From Steinernema hermaphroditum (lineage: Eukaryota > Nematoda > Chromadorea > Rhabditida > Steinernematidae), in assembly GCA_030435675.1 (NCBI GenBank), contig CM059623.1, forward strand, positions 10,876,012 through 10,940,011: a stretch of DNA of 64,000 nucleotides. The letters are read 5' to 3'. The translations under genes and the position numbers were made by a program. Positions 1-12,318 of the stretch are shown piece by piece; positions within the stretch are counted from its first letter, which is position 1, and each line of letters opens with the position of its first letter. The notes beneath the pieces are model-generated. The model was not told the origin of the DNA and did no database searches. It saw nothing but the letters and a program-made list of their open reading frames with translations.

Positions 1-1
1 T

Positions 2-1223
2 GATATAAAAGTCGCTGGCCAGCTGTTGGTAAAGAAGCATATGGACTGGAAAATCACAGAAACTGGACTTTGTTACGACAAGTGCATTATAAAAAAGATC
101 GTGAACGAATTGGATGATTTTATCGCGGAGAAGGCTCAAATCGTGGCTTTTGACTACGTAAGACAGCTCCGTCACAAGCCGAAGAAGACGACTGATGACG
201 ACGACTGTGGTACTAAAGCCACAAGGAAGAAGAAAGGTGGAAAGCAATCGAAGCAGGTCGATGAGCCGAAAGAACATTCTGTGTCTGTCACCATTCCAAT
301 TGATGAAGTTCAAAAAGAGATAAAGGTGCGCTGCAAACTCCCGGAGGACCTGGTGGACGCCATCGGAGATGAGGTCATGCGCCACGTGCACATTACTTCC
401 CACCGGAAGGTGGAAGCTGCACTGTTGAACATTCATCAGCACGAGCACGAGATTGAACAGTACGTGTTGAAGACACTCCACGAAAATCGGATCATCGGTA
501 AGAGCTGCTATAAATTATAAGTTTACGTTGTGGTTTATTGCAGATTTTGGTGTTTTAAAGAAAATGCTTGTTCCTGATCCGCCTGCCTACTTAGTGGAAA
601 GTCTCCACAATCGAGATTTGGTGATACTCTGGAACTGTGCTGTTTCGTCCGAACTTTGGGGAGAAGTGGAGAAAACCGTAGCTAACGAAGTGGCGAAAGC
701 TGATTATTGCAATCTCGTCCATGTGATGCCATCGGCTGTACCTTTTGAAGATGTTGATATCAAAGTCGCTGGACAGATGTTGCTTAAGAAGCACACTGAC
801 TGGGGGATCACAGAAGGCGGGCTCTGTTACGATATCAGAAAAATCGTGAACGGGTTGGATGGCTTCATCGCAGAGAAAGCTGAGGCCATGGCGCCCGATT
901 ACGTCAAGCAGTTGCGTCAGAAGTCGGAAACAGATTCGAAGAAGGCAGCCGACGACGACAACTGGGATACAAACGCCGAAAAGAAGAAGAAAGGCAAAAA
1001 GCAGAAGGGAGGTAAACAGCCGAAGCCGGTTGAGGTGCCCAAAGAACATTCCATTTCTGTGACAATTCCAATCGATGAAATTCAGAAGGTGTTGAAGTCG
1101 CGGTATAATCTTCCCGAAGAAACAACGGACGCTATTGGAGACGATATCAAGCGCCACGTGGACATTATTTTCAGGCAGAAAGTGGAAGCGGATATGTTAG
1201 GCATAGTTTGTTCAGCACTGTGA
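2..1223 (+). CDS. ufl-1: UFL1-like protein with internal duplication (5' end outside window)
   Basis: Related to UFL1, the E3 ligase for the ubiquitin-like modifier UFM1, which acts at the ER membrane. Two exons can be joined: 2-497 and 544-1223, around a 46-bp GT-AG intron with matching phase. The joined frame has two partial copies of the same UFL1 segment. Copy 1 runs from the DIKVAGQLL region through a lysine-rich linker to VTIPIDEVQK and VEAALL. It then jumps back to an earlier UFL1 region (LKTLHENRIIDFGVLKKM), and copy 2 repeats PFEDVDIKVAGQMLL, the lysine linker and VTIPIDEIQK before ending at TGA 1221-1223. The normal UFL1 C-terminus, several hundred residues in animals, is missing. 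The two copies differ at many codons, so the duplication is not recent. It may be a rearranged paralogue or a decaying gene; the part upstream of the window would decide. The family call rests on remembered UFL1 sequence order. Confidence 0.6.
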
Positions 1224-1612
1224 TATGTCGTGTGCATCTGTATTTGAGGTAATATAAATGAGAGCAAGGAAGAATTGTGACATCTCTGCTAATCTGGCAG
1301 TTTTTAGTGGTGGATTTCTGCAGATAGAGGGCCTACTGGATATGAGCATTTACGCCCATGTCTGAACAATAATGTATGTCGGGTCGGTTACGGCGATGGA
1401 CTGCTTCCCTCAGCACACTCTGCCAACACATCTCTTCATAATAATGTGAAAAGTGTGAATAGAACAAGAGTGTCAGGTTCAAGTACTGTATTGCAAGATT
1501 CGTGTTTTGTTTTGGTACAACATTAACTTTATAGAACACATCTTTACAATCAACAAAAACGTCCAGACTTGGACACAAATATTTAGGAAATACATAGACA
1601 TAGATGGACAGG
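1224..1612. other. Intergenic, no gene seen
   Basis: The 3' flank of the UFL1-like gene faces the 3' flank of the minus-strand secreted-protein gene. No open frame with splice or start support was seen here. Confidence 0.5.
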
Positions 1613-2531
1613 TTAGCAGAGTTTCATCATGCCGCAGAGCGCCTTCGCGGATTTCGACGTTCCGTAGGGGTTGTCCTTCGCCGTGCGGATCTTGTTCGAG
1701 GTCAGATCACGAATGATCACACGACCCGGAGGGGGGCGGCGTACCGCCTCCATCATCGCAGCCGGGAGCGCCGTCACTGCTGGTTTCGTACCGTACTTTC
1801 CCATCATATTGAAATAGGAGCCGACAAGGGTTCGTTCCAACGAGCCTTCGCGATTCAGCTTCTCGTTGCGGTCGTGGAAGAGGCTCCGGAGAACGTGGTC
1901 CGAGTGTGGGGGTGAGGGGAAGTGCGGGATGGGCGTCAGGTCGATCCCTGAAGAGAACGGGACAGTTACGTAATGAAAGTGAGTGCGCTGGGTTACATCG
2001 GTAATGTGGTAGGGCAGAACTAGTCATAAAATTTAACTATTTAGAAGTACTGAGAAATTTGGAGGATAAGTATTGCTGTCCAGAGGAACCAAAGCAGTCT
2101 GGAAAGTGCATTCCTATCTTTATTTTCAATCCAGGTTCGGAGGTAGACCGGTCCCGAACGACGGATAGTCTATAGTCTGCATTCATTTTTTGTTTAGACA
2201 GTCTGAAAAGTACTGTCTTGCCTTTCAGCGACTGTCGTGTCTACTGCATCACATTACTGTAATCAGTCGATCTTAAGAGGAAAATTGTTCTACAAGTGAA
2301 AAAATTACATATAGAAGGTGAGACTTTAACTGCCATCTAACAAACAAAGTGCCTTTTAAACGGTAGGCAAGAAGATCGAAGCACTATTCCAAAATGCTTT
2401 TTGGGGCATTTTTGGCAGTCTTTTGGTTTATTTGAGGAAGAAAACTTACAAGACCTGCTGACTCTGATGGCAGCGGACACCTGAAGGACGGCGACGACCG
2501 ATAAGCACACAAACTGCACCAGTGCTGACAT
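1613..2531 (-). CDS. Small secreted protein, family not recognised
   Basis: Two exons on the minus strand, 2531-2450 and 1947-1613, join in phase (1+2) across a 502-bp intron to give 138 residues. The ATG at 2531 follows a strong acceptor (CCGTTTCAG), consistent with spliced-leader addition. The N-terminus is a clear signal peptide: a short start, then a hydrophobic run (LVQFVCLSVVAVLQVSAA), with likely cleavage near residue 21. The mature part contains HSDHVLRSLFHDRNEKLNRE, LERTLVGSYFNMMGKYGTK and RRPPPGRVIIRDL, and ends LCGMMKLC with only two cysteines. Several basic sites could be processing sites, but I see no repeated peptide or amidation pattern that proves a neuropeptide precursor. The 502-bp intron could hide one more exon. 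I do not recognise the family. Confidence 0.55.
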
Positions 2532-5500
2532 TCTGGCCGAGTGGTCTTTCTGAAACGGGGGAGTATCAAATCTGCTCGCCAGACGAAATGGCACAAGTGT
2601 CATAAACACGCGTCTATCCAAAGTAAAGTGGTCAGAAGTGTTTCGCGGGTGCCATTAGGTTTGCAGATTCGGAGAGAGATGAATTGAGGCGTTTGGAGTT
2701 ATTTATGAGTGTGAGATCTTGGATACGGATGGAGAAATGCGTAAACAAGGAGGTGATTAAGACATTTAAGACCGCTTTTTGGAAGTGAAGATCGTTTACG
2801 CGGATTCTGTCAAACGCAGCGATTGTGACATTATTGGAGATGAGTGGATATTCTTTGCTAAAGGACCGTTGTTTGTTCTTAGAAGATAGTCTAGAAGTAG
2901 CTATGATAGGCAAAGAGTTATAGATCATCATGACTGAACATGTAAACATCGGCTTGTGACGCAAGGCTCTGCGTGAAATTGTGCGCGTAGAGCTCACAGA
3001 TTAGAAACATCCGCAGTGAGCGTGAAGACATTCAATCCCTGTCTGTTGCAGATGGAGGTGATTGCCATGCAGCTGGTTATGGTATTCGGAATTTAACAAA
3101 ATCTGCTCATTTGGTTTAGGATTAAAGCTAGGATCATGTTTACTGACCTTTTGCACTCTTCTCTACTATGGGAAGCCATGGAAACATCACCGCAACTACT
3201 AGGCAGTCTCCAGACGTCCTATTTTAGACTTCTGAAAGGGGCGGTTGTCGGCGGTCGTTTTTTGAGACTGTCTGTGAATGACCGGTCTCCGAACGGCTAA
3301 ATTACTCTTAGCGACTGTCTACCAGATACGTAGTGTGCGATAAAAAGTGATTTGAAGAGCGCTCTACCCTCGTGTAAGCAGGAGAAACATTTCACAATTG
3401 CACATAAAAAAACATAACGCAAATTTAAAAGAAACACGAGCGACGGAAGTGTTTTGACGACGAGTCGAAATTTGATTCCTTGAAAGACGAAACGATCCTT
3501 TGATGCATCACGGATAATAGACTTACATATATTAAGTATATATTAAGTATATATGTATATATTAAGCATAAAAAAGTCCGAAAAAAAGATGTTTTGAAAC
3601 AGTCCAAAAATGAAAACGATAAGTCACACTTATAATTCAGAAACAATCTCAACAATCTCTATACATGTGCACAGAAATATAGCGCACGCCTCACCCCAGG
3701 CACCGTGAGAACATATGTATTATTAGCTTGAAGAAATGTCGAGAAAGACGCCATTCTATGGGAAACGCCTAAAACCGCTCACAATGGGAGGCTACTGGTC
3801 AGGGGCCCGCTGGTCACCTAGAGCCACCTTTTACGTAACCGGCCTACTGTTTTAAGAAACATTCGACTCAAAACTAAAAATATTATTCGTGACGATGAGA
3901 AGAAAAGATGTGATAAACAGTAGGTATAAGGTGGCGACACTACAGACTCCACCTGTGCTGACGCAGAACGCAGGTGAACAGTTATTATTGAGTAACTTAT
4001 TATTGAGCCGTGATGAGTAATCCTACCGTAATATCGGGCATATTTTAACCAAAAAAGGGACTTGGCAGTCCGACTAGGTGCTTTGGGATTTTTGGACATC
4101 ATGGGCGCTGCCAAAAGTGCCGTCAATCTTTGCTATTCATAGTGTGTTGAATGGCGAAGTTGGTCACTTATTGGCAAAGACAAAAGAAACAAATCCATAT
4201 TATTGTGATATGAATAGACTTTCCCACATTCGGGAACATTCGGCGTCTGCGTCACGGAGCACGCATAAGAGGACGCAGGTTTTCTCTGAGTTTCTAATTT
4301 TAAACTTCGATAGTTTTAGAAGTTTTCTAATGTCTTGAAGCGACTAATCACAGTGCACGGACCTCCAGACCTTCAGACCACAGAAAAACATAAAACTGTA
4401 TTTAGCACAAAAAGGAAGTACAACTCTAAAATCCACGGAAGATCGGCAAAGATCGACTGACGACGTTGCAATTTGAGCCCAACCAGAGATAGGCGCGAAC
4501 GAATTAGATTGGATAGCCGTTCAACCGATCTGTGAGCCGTTGAGCGGCTGCAAGAAAGCAACGGCTCCTATTGAACGGTTGATATCGATATACGGTTCAG
4601 CCTTTGCTTCTCTGAGCACAAATGTAGGTCAAGCTTTGGAGCCGTGGTCCCAGGACGGGGTTGTTCTCTCGTTGCTTACGTGTTTCCAAATCCTACGATC
4701 CAACTCTTACAACGCCTACGTGTACGTTACAGCATGAATCTGTGAGTCTGAGTCTATATGCATGAGTCTGTCTGATACGACCCTCCCTTGCTTGCTACCC
4801 TCCGTAACCAATTAGAAACGTTCCAATAAATAGAAAGCTCAAGTGTTTTTTCATCTCTTCGTAATGATATCCTCGAGACATTCCCCGGGCATGACAGTAG
4901 GATCGTTCGGCAGCCTCAGGGTGTTAATATTGGTCACCTCCTAATCGTTTCTAATGGTTCAAGGGGCTCATTCAAAATCGTGGATCGCGATTGTCCCGTT
5001 CGTAGACCATGAAGATGTAATGGTGGATCAGAAGTAGTACACATGCTAATAGGAAGACACAACACATGGTGCGAGGAGAGAATTAAGTCCTAAGATATTT
5101 AGAAACATTGCTGTCGTGCTGTATTGTTATGGACAGGAACCGCAAAGCTACTACAGACAATTGGGCTCGCTTAAAATATCCAAGCATGAGCCTAAGTCAC
5201 GCCTGGGTGTTATTGACCATGCACAAAAGCGAATACGGGACCTCGTAACCTTAAATATATGTACAGGCATAAGCCTTTTGTTTGTTCCCCGACCCACGCC
5301 ACTTTGCCTGCTGGTGGTTTTTGCAGTGGTGCTTCTGTCATCGTTTTTATGTTTTCGGAAAGAGGCGCTTTTGTTCCGAAAATTAGTTTAGTGCGCAAGT
5401 CTTTCAAGCTTTTTCGGGTGACACTCGGAGAGAGCTATGAGAATTCTGCAGTAAAAGTTAAAGAGATCATCGAAGATATAGAGTTGAAGGGGGCAGCTTC

Positions 5501-8500
5501 ACAATATGCAGCCATCCAAATTCTTCACATTTGGCCTCTGCTGCCCGACAAAAATAATGTATACAAGCGGGAATTTAGAGACCACAACAACGCACTAGTC
5601 CGTTTGGACGTGGGAGTGGTAACTGCGAATTTGGATGACGATAACTGTATCTTCAACTCATTATAATTTTTCAACCAAAAAAATACCCCAACGGGAGATA
5701 AATCATTATTCTGAAATCTGGACAAGTCTAACAAAAACTACCGTAATCCAATAGGAGAAGAAAATGAACTGTTTCTCCTCCCCAGTTCTCTGAAACATTT
5801 GTTATCAATTAACTAGACAAACATAGAATGGCTTCTTGGAAGGAAACGTTTCTAGGGAATGACTTATTCATCGGATCTTGAAGTGCGCGTTATTAGATCC
5901 AAACACCTACCCAACACAAAGCGAGGCGAAAAGCCAAAAGTGACGGGGGGTGACCTTGTAACCGAGTTTGCTCTGTAGGAAAATAAGATGTTTTCGTTGG
6001 TCAAAATCGGTGGTTACTTTAGGCGAACATCGCCTTCGGAGCAAATCATGGGCTCTTAGAGGGATGTTGTCTGAGAGAAGACTAGACGTTGTACGAAAAA
6101 TACAAAAAGTGCAGAAAGTGATGCGAACAGAAGGGGTAAACTGTAATTTTGTAGTTGTACCTCTTCTGCTTCTTCTTCTTGTTCGGGACCGGCTGAAAAC
6201 AAGGAGAAAGGGATGTAAAATTTGGAATGTGGTTGTGTCGTCCTGGTGTCGAATTGCTTGATGATTGATTATATATATCCTACAGGGACTACCACTAAAC
6301 ATAGAAAAACTACAATCAGAATCTCTTATGGTTATTCATGTGAAGTTAATAGTGGAACAGAGACCTTGGGAAATGTTCTTTCCCATAATAAAGTGTGCCC
6401 AAATGCAGGTGACTTAAATGGACTTCTTAGAAGCACACCTGAAAGTACAAAGTGTAGGGAGCCAAACGTCTAAATGTGTTTTAAGAATAACGGATTCGTT
6501 TAAAGTAGAAGTGTGGACAAGGGAGTTAGAAAATAGGATAAAAATCGGGACGCAGACTATTAGAAAACGAGAAATACCTCCGTAGTATCTTGGCAATCCA
6601 CGGACATGCCGGACGGAGTTCGACGTAAAAATTCAAAGTAAAATATATTTGTGTTTGGCATACAAGTTTCTTATGGCAAGGTTCAAAGAAATAACACTAA
6701 GCTCGACGCAAGACTATGGGCAAACGGTAAGAATAGGCGGGTAGACGAACTGTGCAAAAAGTTAGCTGCCCATGAGAACTCTATGTCCGTTAAGAAGATA
6801 CGGCATCCTTGGTTAGCCAAGTGACAATCGTTTTCCACCGATGATTCTCAAGTGACCTAAGTGTTCATGCATAACCTCAAAGGCATCACGTCTGACAGAT
6901 CACAATCCGATTATCAGACCGCTGTCCTAGGGGTATGTATAAACACAAAAGGCCAGTTGGGTGGCAAAACAGTGTAAAGTACTAAGATGTTCCAAAACTC
7001 AAGACGATATCTATACCGTTCATGTAGAAGTCGTGCTGAATGAAGAGCTGCTCTTAAACTGCGACCTTAAAAGCTGCGATAGTAAATGCGAGCATAGAAG
7101 CAGAAAGGGCTCACTTCTTAAAAGATCCTAAAACATTCAAGCAGCGGCTGGAACGAAACACCTCCAAAAAGCAGAATGCATCAATATTTCACAGTCTGTT
7201 CTCGGGAGGGTGGCGCCTTCAGCAAAGTTCAGCGAGTCATGCTAATTCGGTTTCCATCACAATTGGGCTTTAAATCCATTATTGCCAGCCACCTTTTGCA
7301 CTCTCTGAACATCGGTCACTTTCGTTCTTAGGTGGTAACTGGGCATCAGAAATGAATCTGAGCACTGTCCTTCTTGTGACGGGGCTGCATGGAAAGGAGT
7401 ACGGTATTGCTCAGTAATAATTCGGGATCCACATTCACTAAGAGCCCCCGAGAAGATGGAAACACCACCCAAGGATTCCCAGTGGACTGTAACTTACTGA
7501 TATAGGGCTCATCGATAAGTCACAAGCAATTTTAAGATCCATGTTGCCCCAATTGAACCCGTGAACGTTGAACGTTTCCGACTAGTTCCCGGAACACGCA
7601 ACAAAACAATCTACTTCTTGGTCACAAATGACTAATTCATGAGCCACATGCTTCCGAAGACATCCCTATAATTCCTCTGAAGTCAAGTGATCTGTGAAGA
7701 ATTTGGTTCCTCCAACTGGAGCTGAACTTTAAATTAGTCCGAGATGAAGGTGACTTGAGATGGATCAGAACATTTGAAACGGATCATTTTGTGTGGGTGG
7801 TCCTCTCGAAGTACTCTGAAGTTACATCAGTCAAAGGTGCACAAACTACGTCCTTTGACGTAGCAGATCGGATAAGAATGGTAACAGCTTCTTTAGGTAT
7901 AAACCAGGGCAGGTATAAAGGTGTAAAAGAACGTTGAGTAGAATGTGATGAACATACAAAAATGGAATCTAGGTCTTAGTGGTCCTCTGGATTCAGTACT
8001 CTGAATGATATCTCCCGACAGGCGGTTGGAGACCAGAAAATCGGTTAAGGACCGGATGATGACGTCCAGCACACAATGGTGACATCACCGGAAGGAAATC
8101 TGCACAACGGGGAAACATCTCACAAAACAAAATCGAATTAAAATCGCGACTGTGTTCGAATTACCGCAAATTGAATTCCGCACGTAGGCCGCGAAACCCA
8201 AAACAACGCTCCTTCGGACGACTAATCCTCAATCGCCACGGCGTCTCTAAGGAATTTGGCGGAAACATCCCTAATCGTCTACGGAAATTTCGCAGCTCTA
8301 GAAGGCGACATTTGGCGTGAGGACGACGTTCTACAGAGCGAACAAGGGACAAAGCCGTCGTCCTAATCTCGAGGATTGTGATGAGGACGGGATTAGGTCA
8401 CGCACATATATATAGGGCATTCATCCGGAATAGGAATACGGTTTTTGTTGTTGATTAATCTTAATGACATGAGGATTTGTTATTCAGGGAGCTCTTCGGT

Positions 8501-8990
8501 TGATTAAGGAACGAATTTGTGAAGAGAGGGAGCTGAAAGATGTGGAATTATGAGATCAGTCGTCGAGGAGTGTTCTATGTCATTCTCGGAACGCTAAAAT
8601 GGGAACTCTTTTGGCTGCTGAGCTGATGAAACGAAGTCGGTGAACGCAAACGAAAAACGTCTTGTATCATAGACAGCTAATCACAACGAACAATGGCCAA
8701 ATTCGCGGCCAAATTTGAGCCCCAAGTTGACCAAAATTGGGTCTTTTCAGACTGTCACCATAAAGGGTACTGCTTGATATCATATGTTCAAAGGAATTCC
8801 TCTGACCGGGCTGATGTCTAAGAGATTGTGTTTTAGCCACCACCGAATAAGTCTGGAAAATAATACACTTCCCAGACTGTCCCAAAAAGACTTAGCCCAA
8901 ATTATATCAATAGGATGACCTAAACAAAGGGTACTTTAGAAGCAGAAGCAGCAGATGTATGTAGATGCCACTCTGAAACTCAAATCGAAA

Positions 8991-9046
8991 GAGACCGGTC
9001 GGCTTCTTTCGTTTTAGTTTCTCTTTTTCGTTTTTCGATCGGTCTC
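8991..9046. repeat. Inverted repeat, 11-bp arms
   Basis: GAGACCGGTCG at 8991-9001 is matched by CGATCGGTCTC at 9036-9046, one mismatch in 11. The 34-bp loop is pyrimidine-rich. It may be a small hairpin or the remains of an element terminus. Confidence 0.5.
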
Positions 9047-11017
9047 ACGTTTGGCTGCTCTCAGAAATGGCATTCTGGCAGAATGATGACAGAAAGAGCG
9101 CTTCCACTCAAGAATCACGGCCCCTGTATTGACAGATAAGTGAACTTTGTGTCGCAGATGCGATGGATTTCTCCCATCTTCCACGACCTTCTATATAGAC
9201 AGTCTATGTTAAACCCTTTAAATAGCCTTGTGTTGTCTATATTGTCAGTCTCTGTAGCATAAATCACCTGTGTTACATCCCTCTCTCTCGCTCTTGTTGA
9301 ACAGGTTGGTCGACCTGTCAACTCCCATTTCAGATCTCCCCGACACGACCCGCGTGGCGCTCTTCGGAGTATAGGCGAGCCGGTGGAGATAGATCCAATA
9401 CTTTGAACGTTCTACTTTTAGCGATCCTACGTCTTTTGAAGCGCGCTTTCTGAAGGTGTAATCCGCGTTCCGCAAAATAGTCTGCACCACACTGTATAAT
9501 AATTCATTCACTCTCTACAACCGCTCCCCCAAAGAAGATACGCGTCCTTTGCGACAAGAAGGAGAGATACTTAGGAGATTTTGTCTAGTAGACCTGACAT
9601 CTGCAAAAGCTTCAGCCGTTGTCTATACGGTTTTCTGTGAATCTGCTCTTTTCTGTACGAAAAGAAACCAACAAATATCTGCCTGAATGTTTTGCGTCTC
9701 TTGCCATTGAATTTATACATAGAAATGGCTAAAGACCGATTAAGACATCTCAGTTTCGATAATAAGATTTCTTTGTGCTCATGTAGGCGACAGTACAGTA
9801 TGATGACGTTACGTCTGAACGAAAATTTTTCGCCGAAGATCTATTTCGAGTCGCCCGAGCAACTCGTCTGTCCCATGCCACGTTGATCCCTTCGCCCTTG
9901 GAGTCCAGGGATTATACGCGGAACTGTGGCACCTGATTGCCTCAGGGCTCTATTCTGAGGGTGCAGCGGAGTTTGACCGCGGTACGTGGGAGTGCACTTT
10001 GTAGCCGGAAAATGGACATGCTTTGCAAGAAGTTGTTGCAAAGGTGGAGTAATGCGAATTACATATGTGTAACTCCAGGTATTCTCACGCCCAAAAAGCT
10101 CTTTTTCGATATACGGTAACAAAAGAAGAGAGGGTGGCTTGCAGGTTAAAGAGGAAGAGCGTTCAGGACACAATGTTCAATGTGCCTTGGATGTGATCTG
10201 TCAGACTGTGTCCCCCTACAGTGTACCTTCTCAGATCCAAATTCCCTACATGTCTCAGTGCGCTGTGGTTCCCACAACCAGGATCTTCGAGTTTTACGTA
10301 CAAGGAACACCTGACACCCACAGGCAAGAGAGCCTGGGAATGTGATCGGCCCCAGGGCAGATTTATGATCCACATAAATGGCACAGCATGGTCACAAAAT
10401 GGCGAAACACAATTTTTGCATTGGAGTGACAGTGGAAATTGGAACAGTGGAAATTGAGAAAACTTAAAATCTATAAAAATGTAGAAGAAAAAGTACTGGG
10501 AATTGCGAAGGACGAACTGCCCAAGAGCATCATGAGACTTGTGGTTACATCCTGCAGTCATGGAATTCAGATACACAAAAATCGCCGTTATGCTCAATCG
10601 GTTCCAAGCGCGATGGGTCTGCGGAAAGCTCATTCATCAGGGCCATTGCACTACAATACATGGTGCCTCAGACGGTAGTAGACGAATTCCGAGTGTTTGG
10701 TCGAGTGGTCCTACTCCGGCGTCTGACTAGACGCCTTTTTGTGTCCAGGATTACACAGTGATGAAAATGTTGATAAAGATGAACCCCACTAGACCGGCTA
10801 TTCCCCGAGGCACAAAAAAAATCCCTGAGTTTGTCCGGTTAACTTCCATCCTGTGAAGTGCCAAATGGCGCCCTCGAAGAACCTCACGCACGCAGGTCTT
10901 TATAATACGATCTTTACCCGGAGCTGCGGCAGAATCAATCAAGTTGTGGAAGTTGTGCACCATGCATCGAAGGATGCTGACCTATAATGATGGTGTAGTG
11001 GGTATTGCTCTAGAGTA

Positions 11018-11107
11018 GAGATGGACGACAGCTTAGCTGCCGGCCTAACCATTTGACGGATCAGATCAGATCAGACCGACTGGACGATCCGGGCCGAGCC
11101 TATCTCT
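11018..11107. repeat. Possible MITE-like short element
   Basis: Bounded by AGAGATGG and CCTATCTCT, an imperfect terminal inverted pair. The inside is GC-rich (GCCGGCC, then GATCAGATCAGATCAGACC, then GGGCCGAGCC). A similar short GC-rich block with AGAGAT/ATCTCT ends lies at about 26969-27021, which suggests a family. No target-site duplication was established. Confidence 0.35.
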
Positions 11108-11459
11108 ATTCGAAACTCTGATTCTTATTTGGGTTAACTTCAGTCTTCAATTGTTGCAGAAGGTACATAATGCCTAGTAATGTAGACCGAGAAACAGCGG
11201 AGATCCCTTACTCATTACCTACCGCAAATTTATAGGACTCTAAACAGTTATCCTTTCTAAAAACGACGCTTCTTATAGGGTGAGATTCTGAATCTATTTT
11301 CCGAAACCATCGAACCGAAGCCCGCCCTAGCTTCCGATGAAAATTTTTCACTTTTTATGAACTTGTCAGGCATTCTGTGGAACAGTCTCCTATTGCGACC
11401 ATCTATCGTATGACATACCATACCTCTTATTCATTTTAGCGCCCTTTCGTCCAACACAG

Positions 11460-11700
11460 AAAGTCCCACGTGTCCAAGCGGACTAGCGAAGAGTGTGAGA
11501 ATGTCAAGACAGTTTTCATGGGAATGGGAAATGTGTCTTTTGTGTCCACTGCTAAAAGCGGTTTTGAGATTCGATCTGGGAAGTGCAAGTTACAAAAGCT
11601 GAACTGTTCACCCACCCAAGTCCAACAGCTCAACAAATGTTTCTCACGGTGCGGACCTTGATCCATCTGGCGGTCAGTTGGTTGCGTTGCTGAGAGCTAC
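11460..11700. repeat. Dispersed repeat, copy A
   Basis: Contains GGGAAATGTGTC (11526-11537) and GGTCAGTTGGTTGCGTTG (11672-11689). Both also occur, in the opposite order, inside the first intron of the nuclear receptor (12984-12997 and 12676-12693). The flanking sequence is similar but diverged. Confidence 0.45.
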
Positions 11701-12318
11701 CAGAAGACCAAAGTCGAATGTTTCGCAAATTGAAAAAGGGCCTGGAAGTGTTTTTCTCGAAAAATCTGAACAAAGTGCTCTAGGATCGATACATCTGTAG
11801 CATCACCATGTCCATCATACCTATCGAATCAACCACAGTTGAGTTGGCCACAGCTGGCCCTAACAAGGCTCCTCTGATTAGACCCCTACATGTGACTCGA
11901 CGATCGTAGACGACATAAGCTCCTTCGTGCATTCATGAGAGTTTGCCCAGATTAGAACACAATCACGCTATTCTCGCATGACCTACCGTACTCCGGCCTC
12001 CACACACATCAAGCATGCACGGCAATCGCGGCACCGCGTGTCCTTCATGTTTGCCCAGGACACCCCGGCCATGACACCCCTAACGGGCAGCCGAATCAGG
12101 TAACCTATCCCTCGGATCGAGTGTCAATTAGTCGGGGAATGCGGAATGACTGTTTGCGAAAGGATTGTGCCACTTCGCTTCTTCCGCTCCCTCCTGCACC
12201 GACTTTCCCACCGTCTCCATAGGAATCGCAGCAATGGGTAAGCCCTGAGGAGTCACGAGTTCGGCCAACGCCCTCCTCCGAGGACTCCGGCCTTCCGTCC
12301 CTCACTCCCTCACTGACG

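Larger units (their letters stand above)
2532..12318. other. Long stretch without a convincing gene
   Basis: About 9.8 kb in which the open frames are short, overlap on both strands and lack paired splice signals. It contains an AT-rich short tandem run at 3527-3570, an inverted repeat near 9 kb, a MITE-like element near 11 kb and one copy of a repeat that recurs inside the downstream receptor gene. Frames at 5259-5666 (+) and 10163-10633 (-) are the longest, but neither has a recognisable domain. Pieces of old mobile elements are likely, yet no transposase motif could be read. Confidence 0.5.

Noticed and set aside
591..1157. Long minus-strand frame opposite the UFL1-like exon
   Set aside because: It is the mirror of a real coding exon with no start context, splice sites or known domain.
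2632..2997. 121-codon minus-strand frame
   Set aside because: It has no domain, acceptor or donor support and lies upstream of a gene that already has its own trans-splice acceptor.
10163..10633. 156-codon minus-strand frame
   Set aside because: Composition is unremarkable, overlapping frames exist on the other strand, and no family is recognised. Kept only as part of the gap description.
10713..10735. Hairpin followed by T run, like a bacterial terminator (GGCGTCTGACTAGACGCC)
   Set aside because: The genome is clearly nematode, so a rho-independent terminator has no meaning here. The 7-bp stem fits the common GTCTAGAC-type background.
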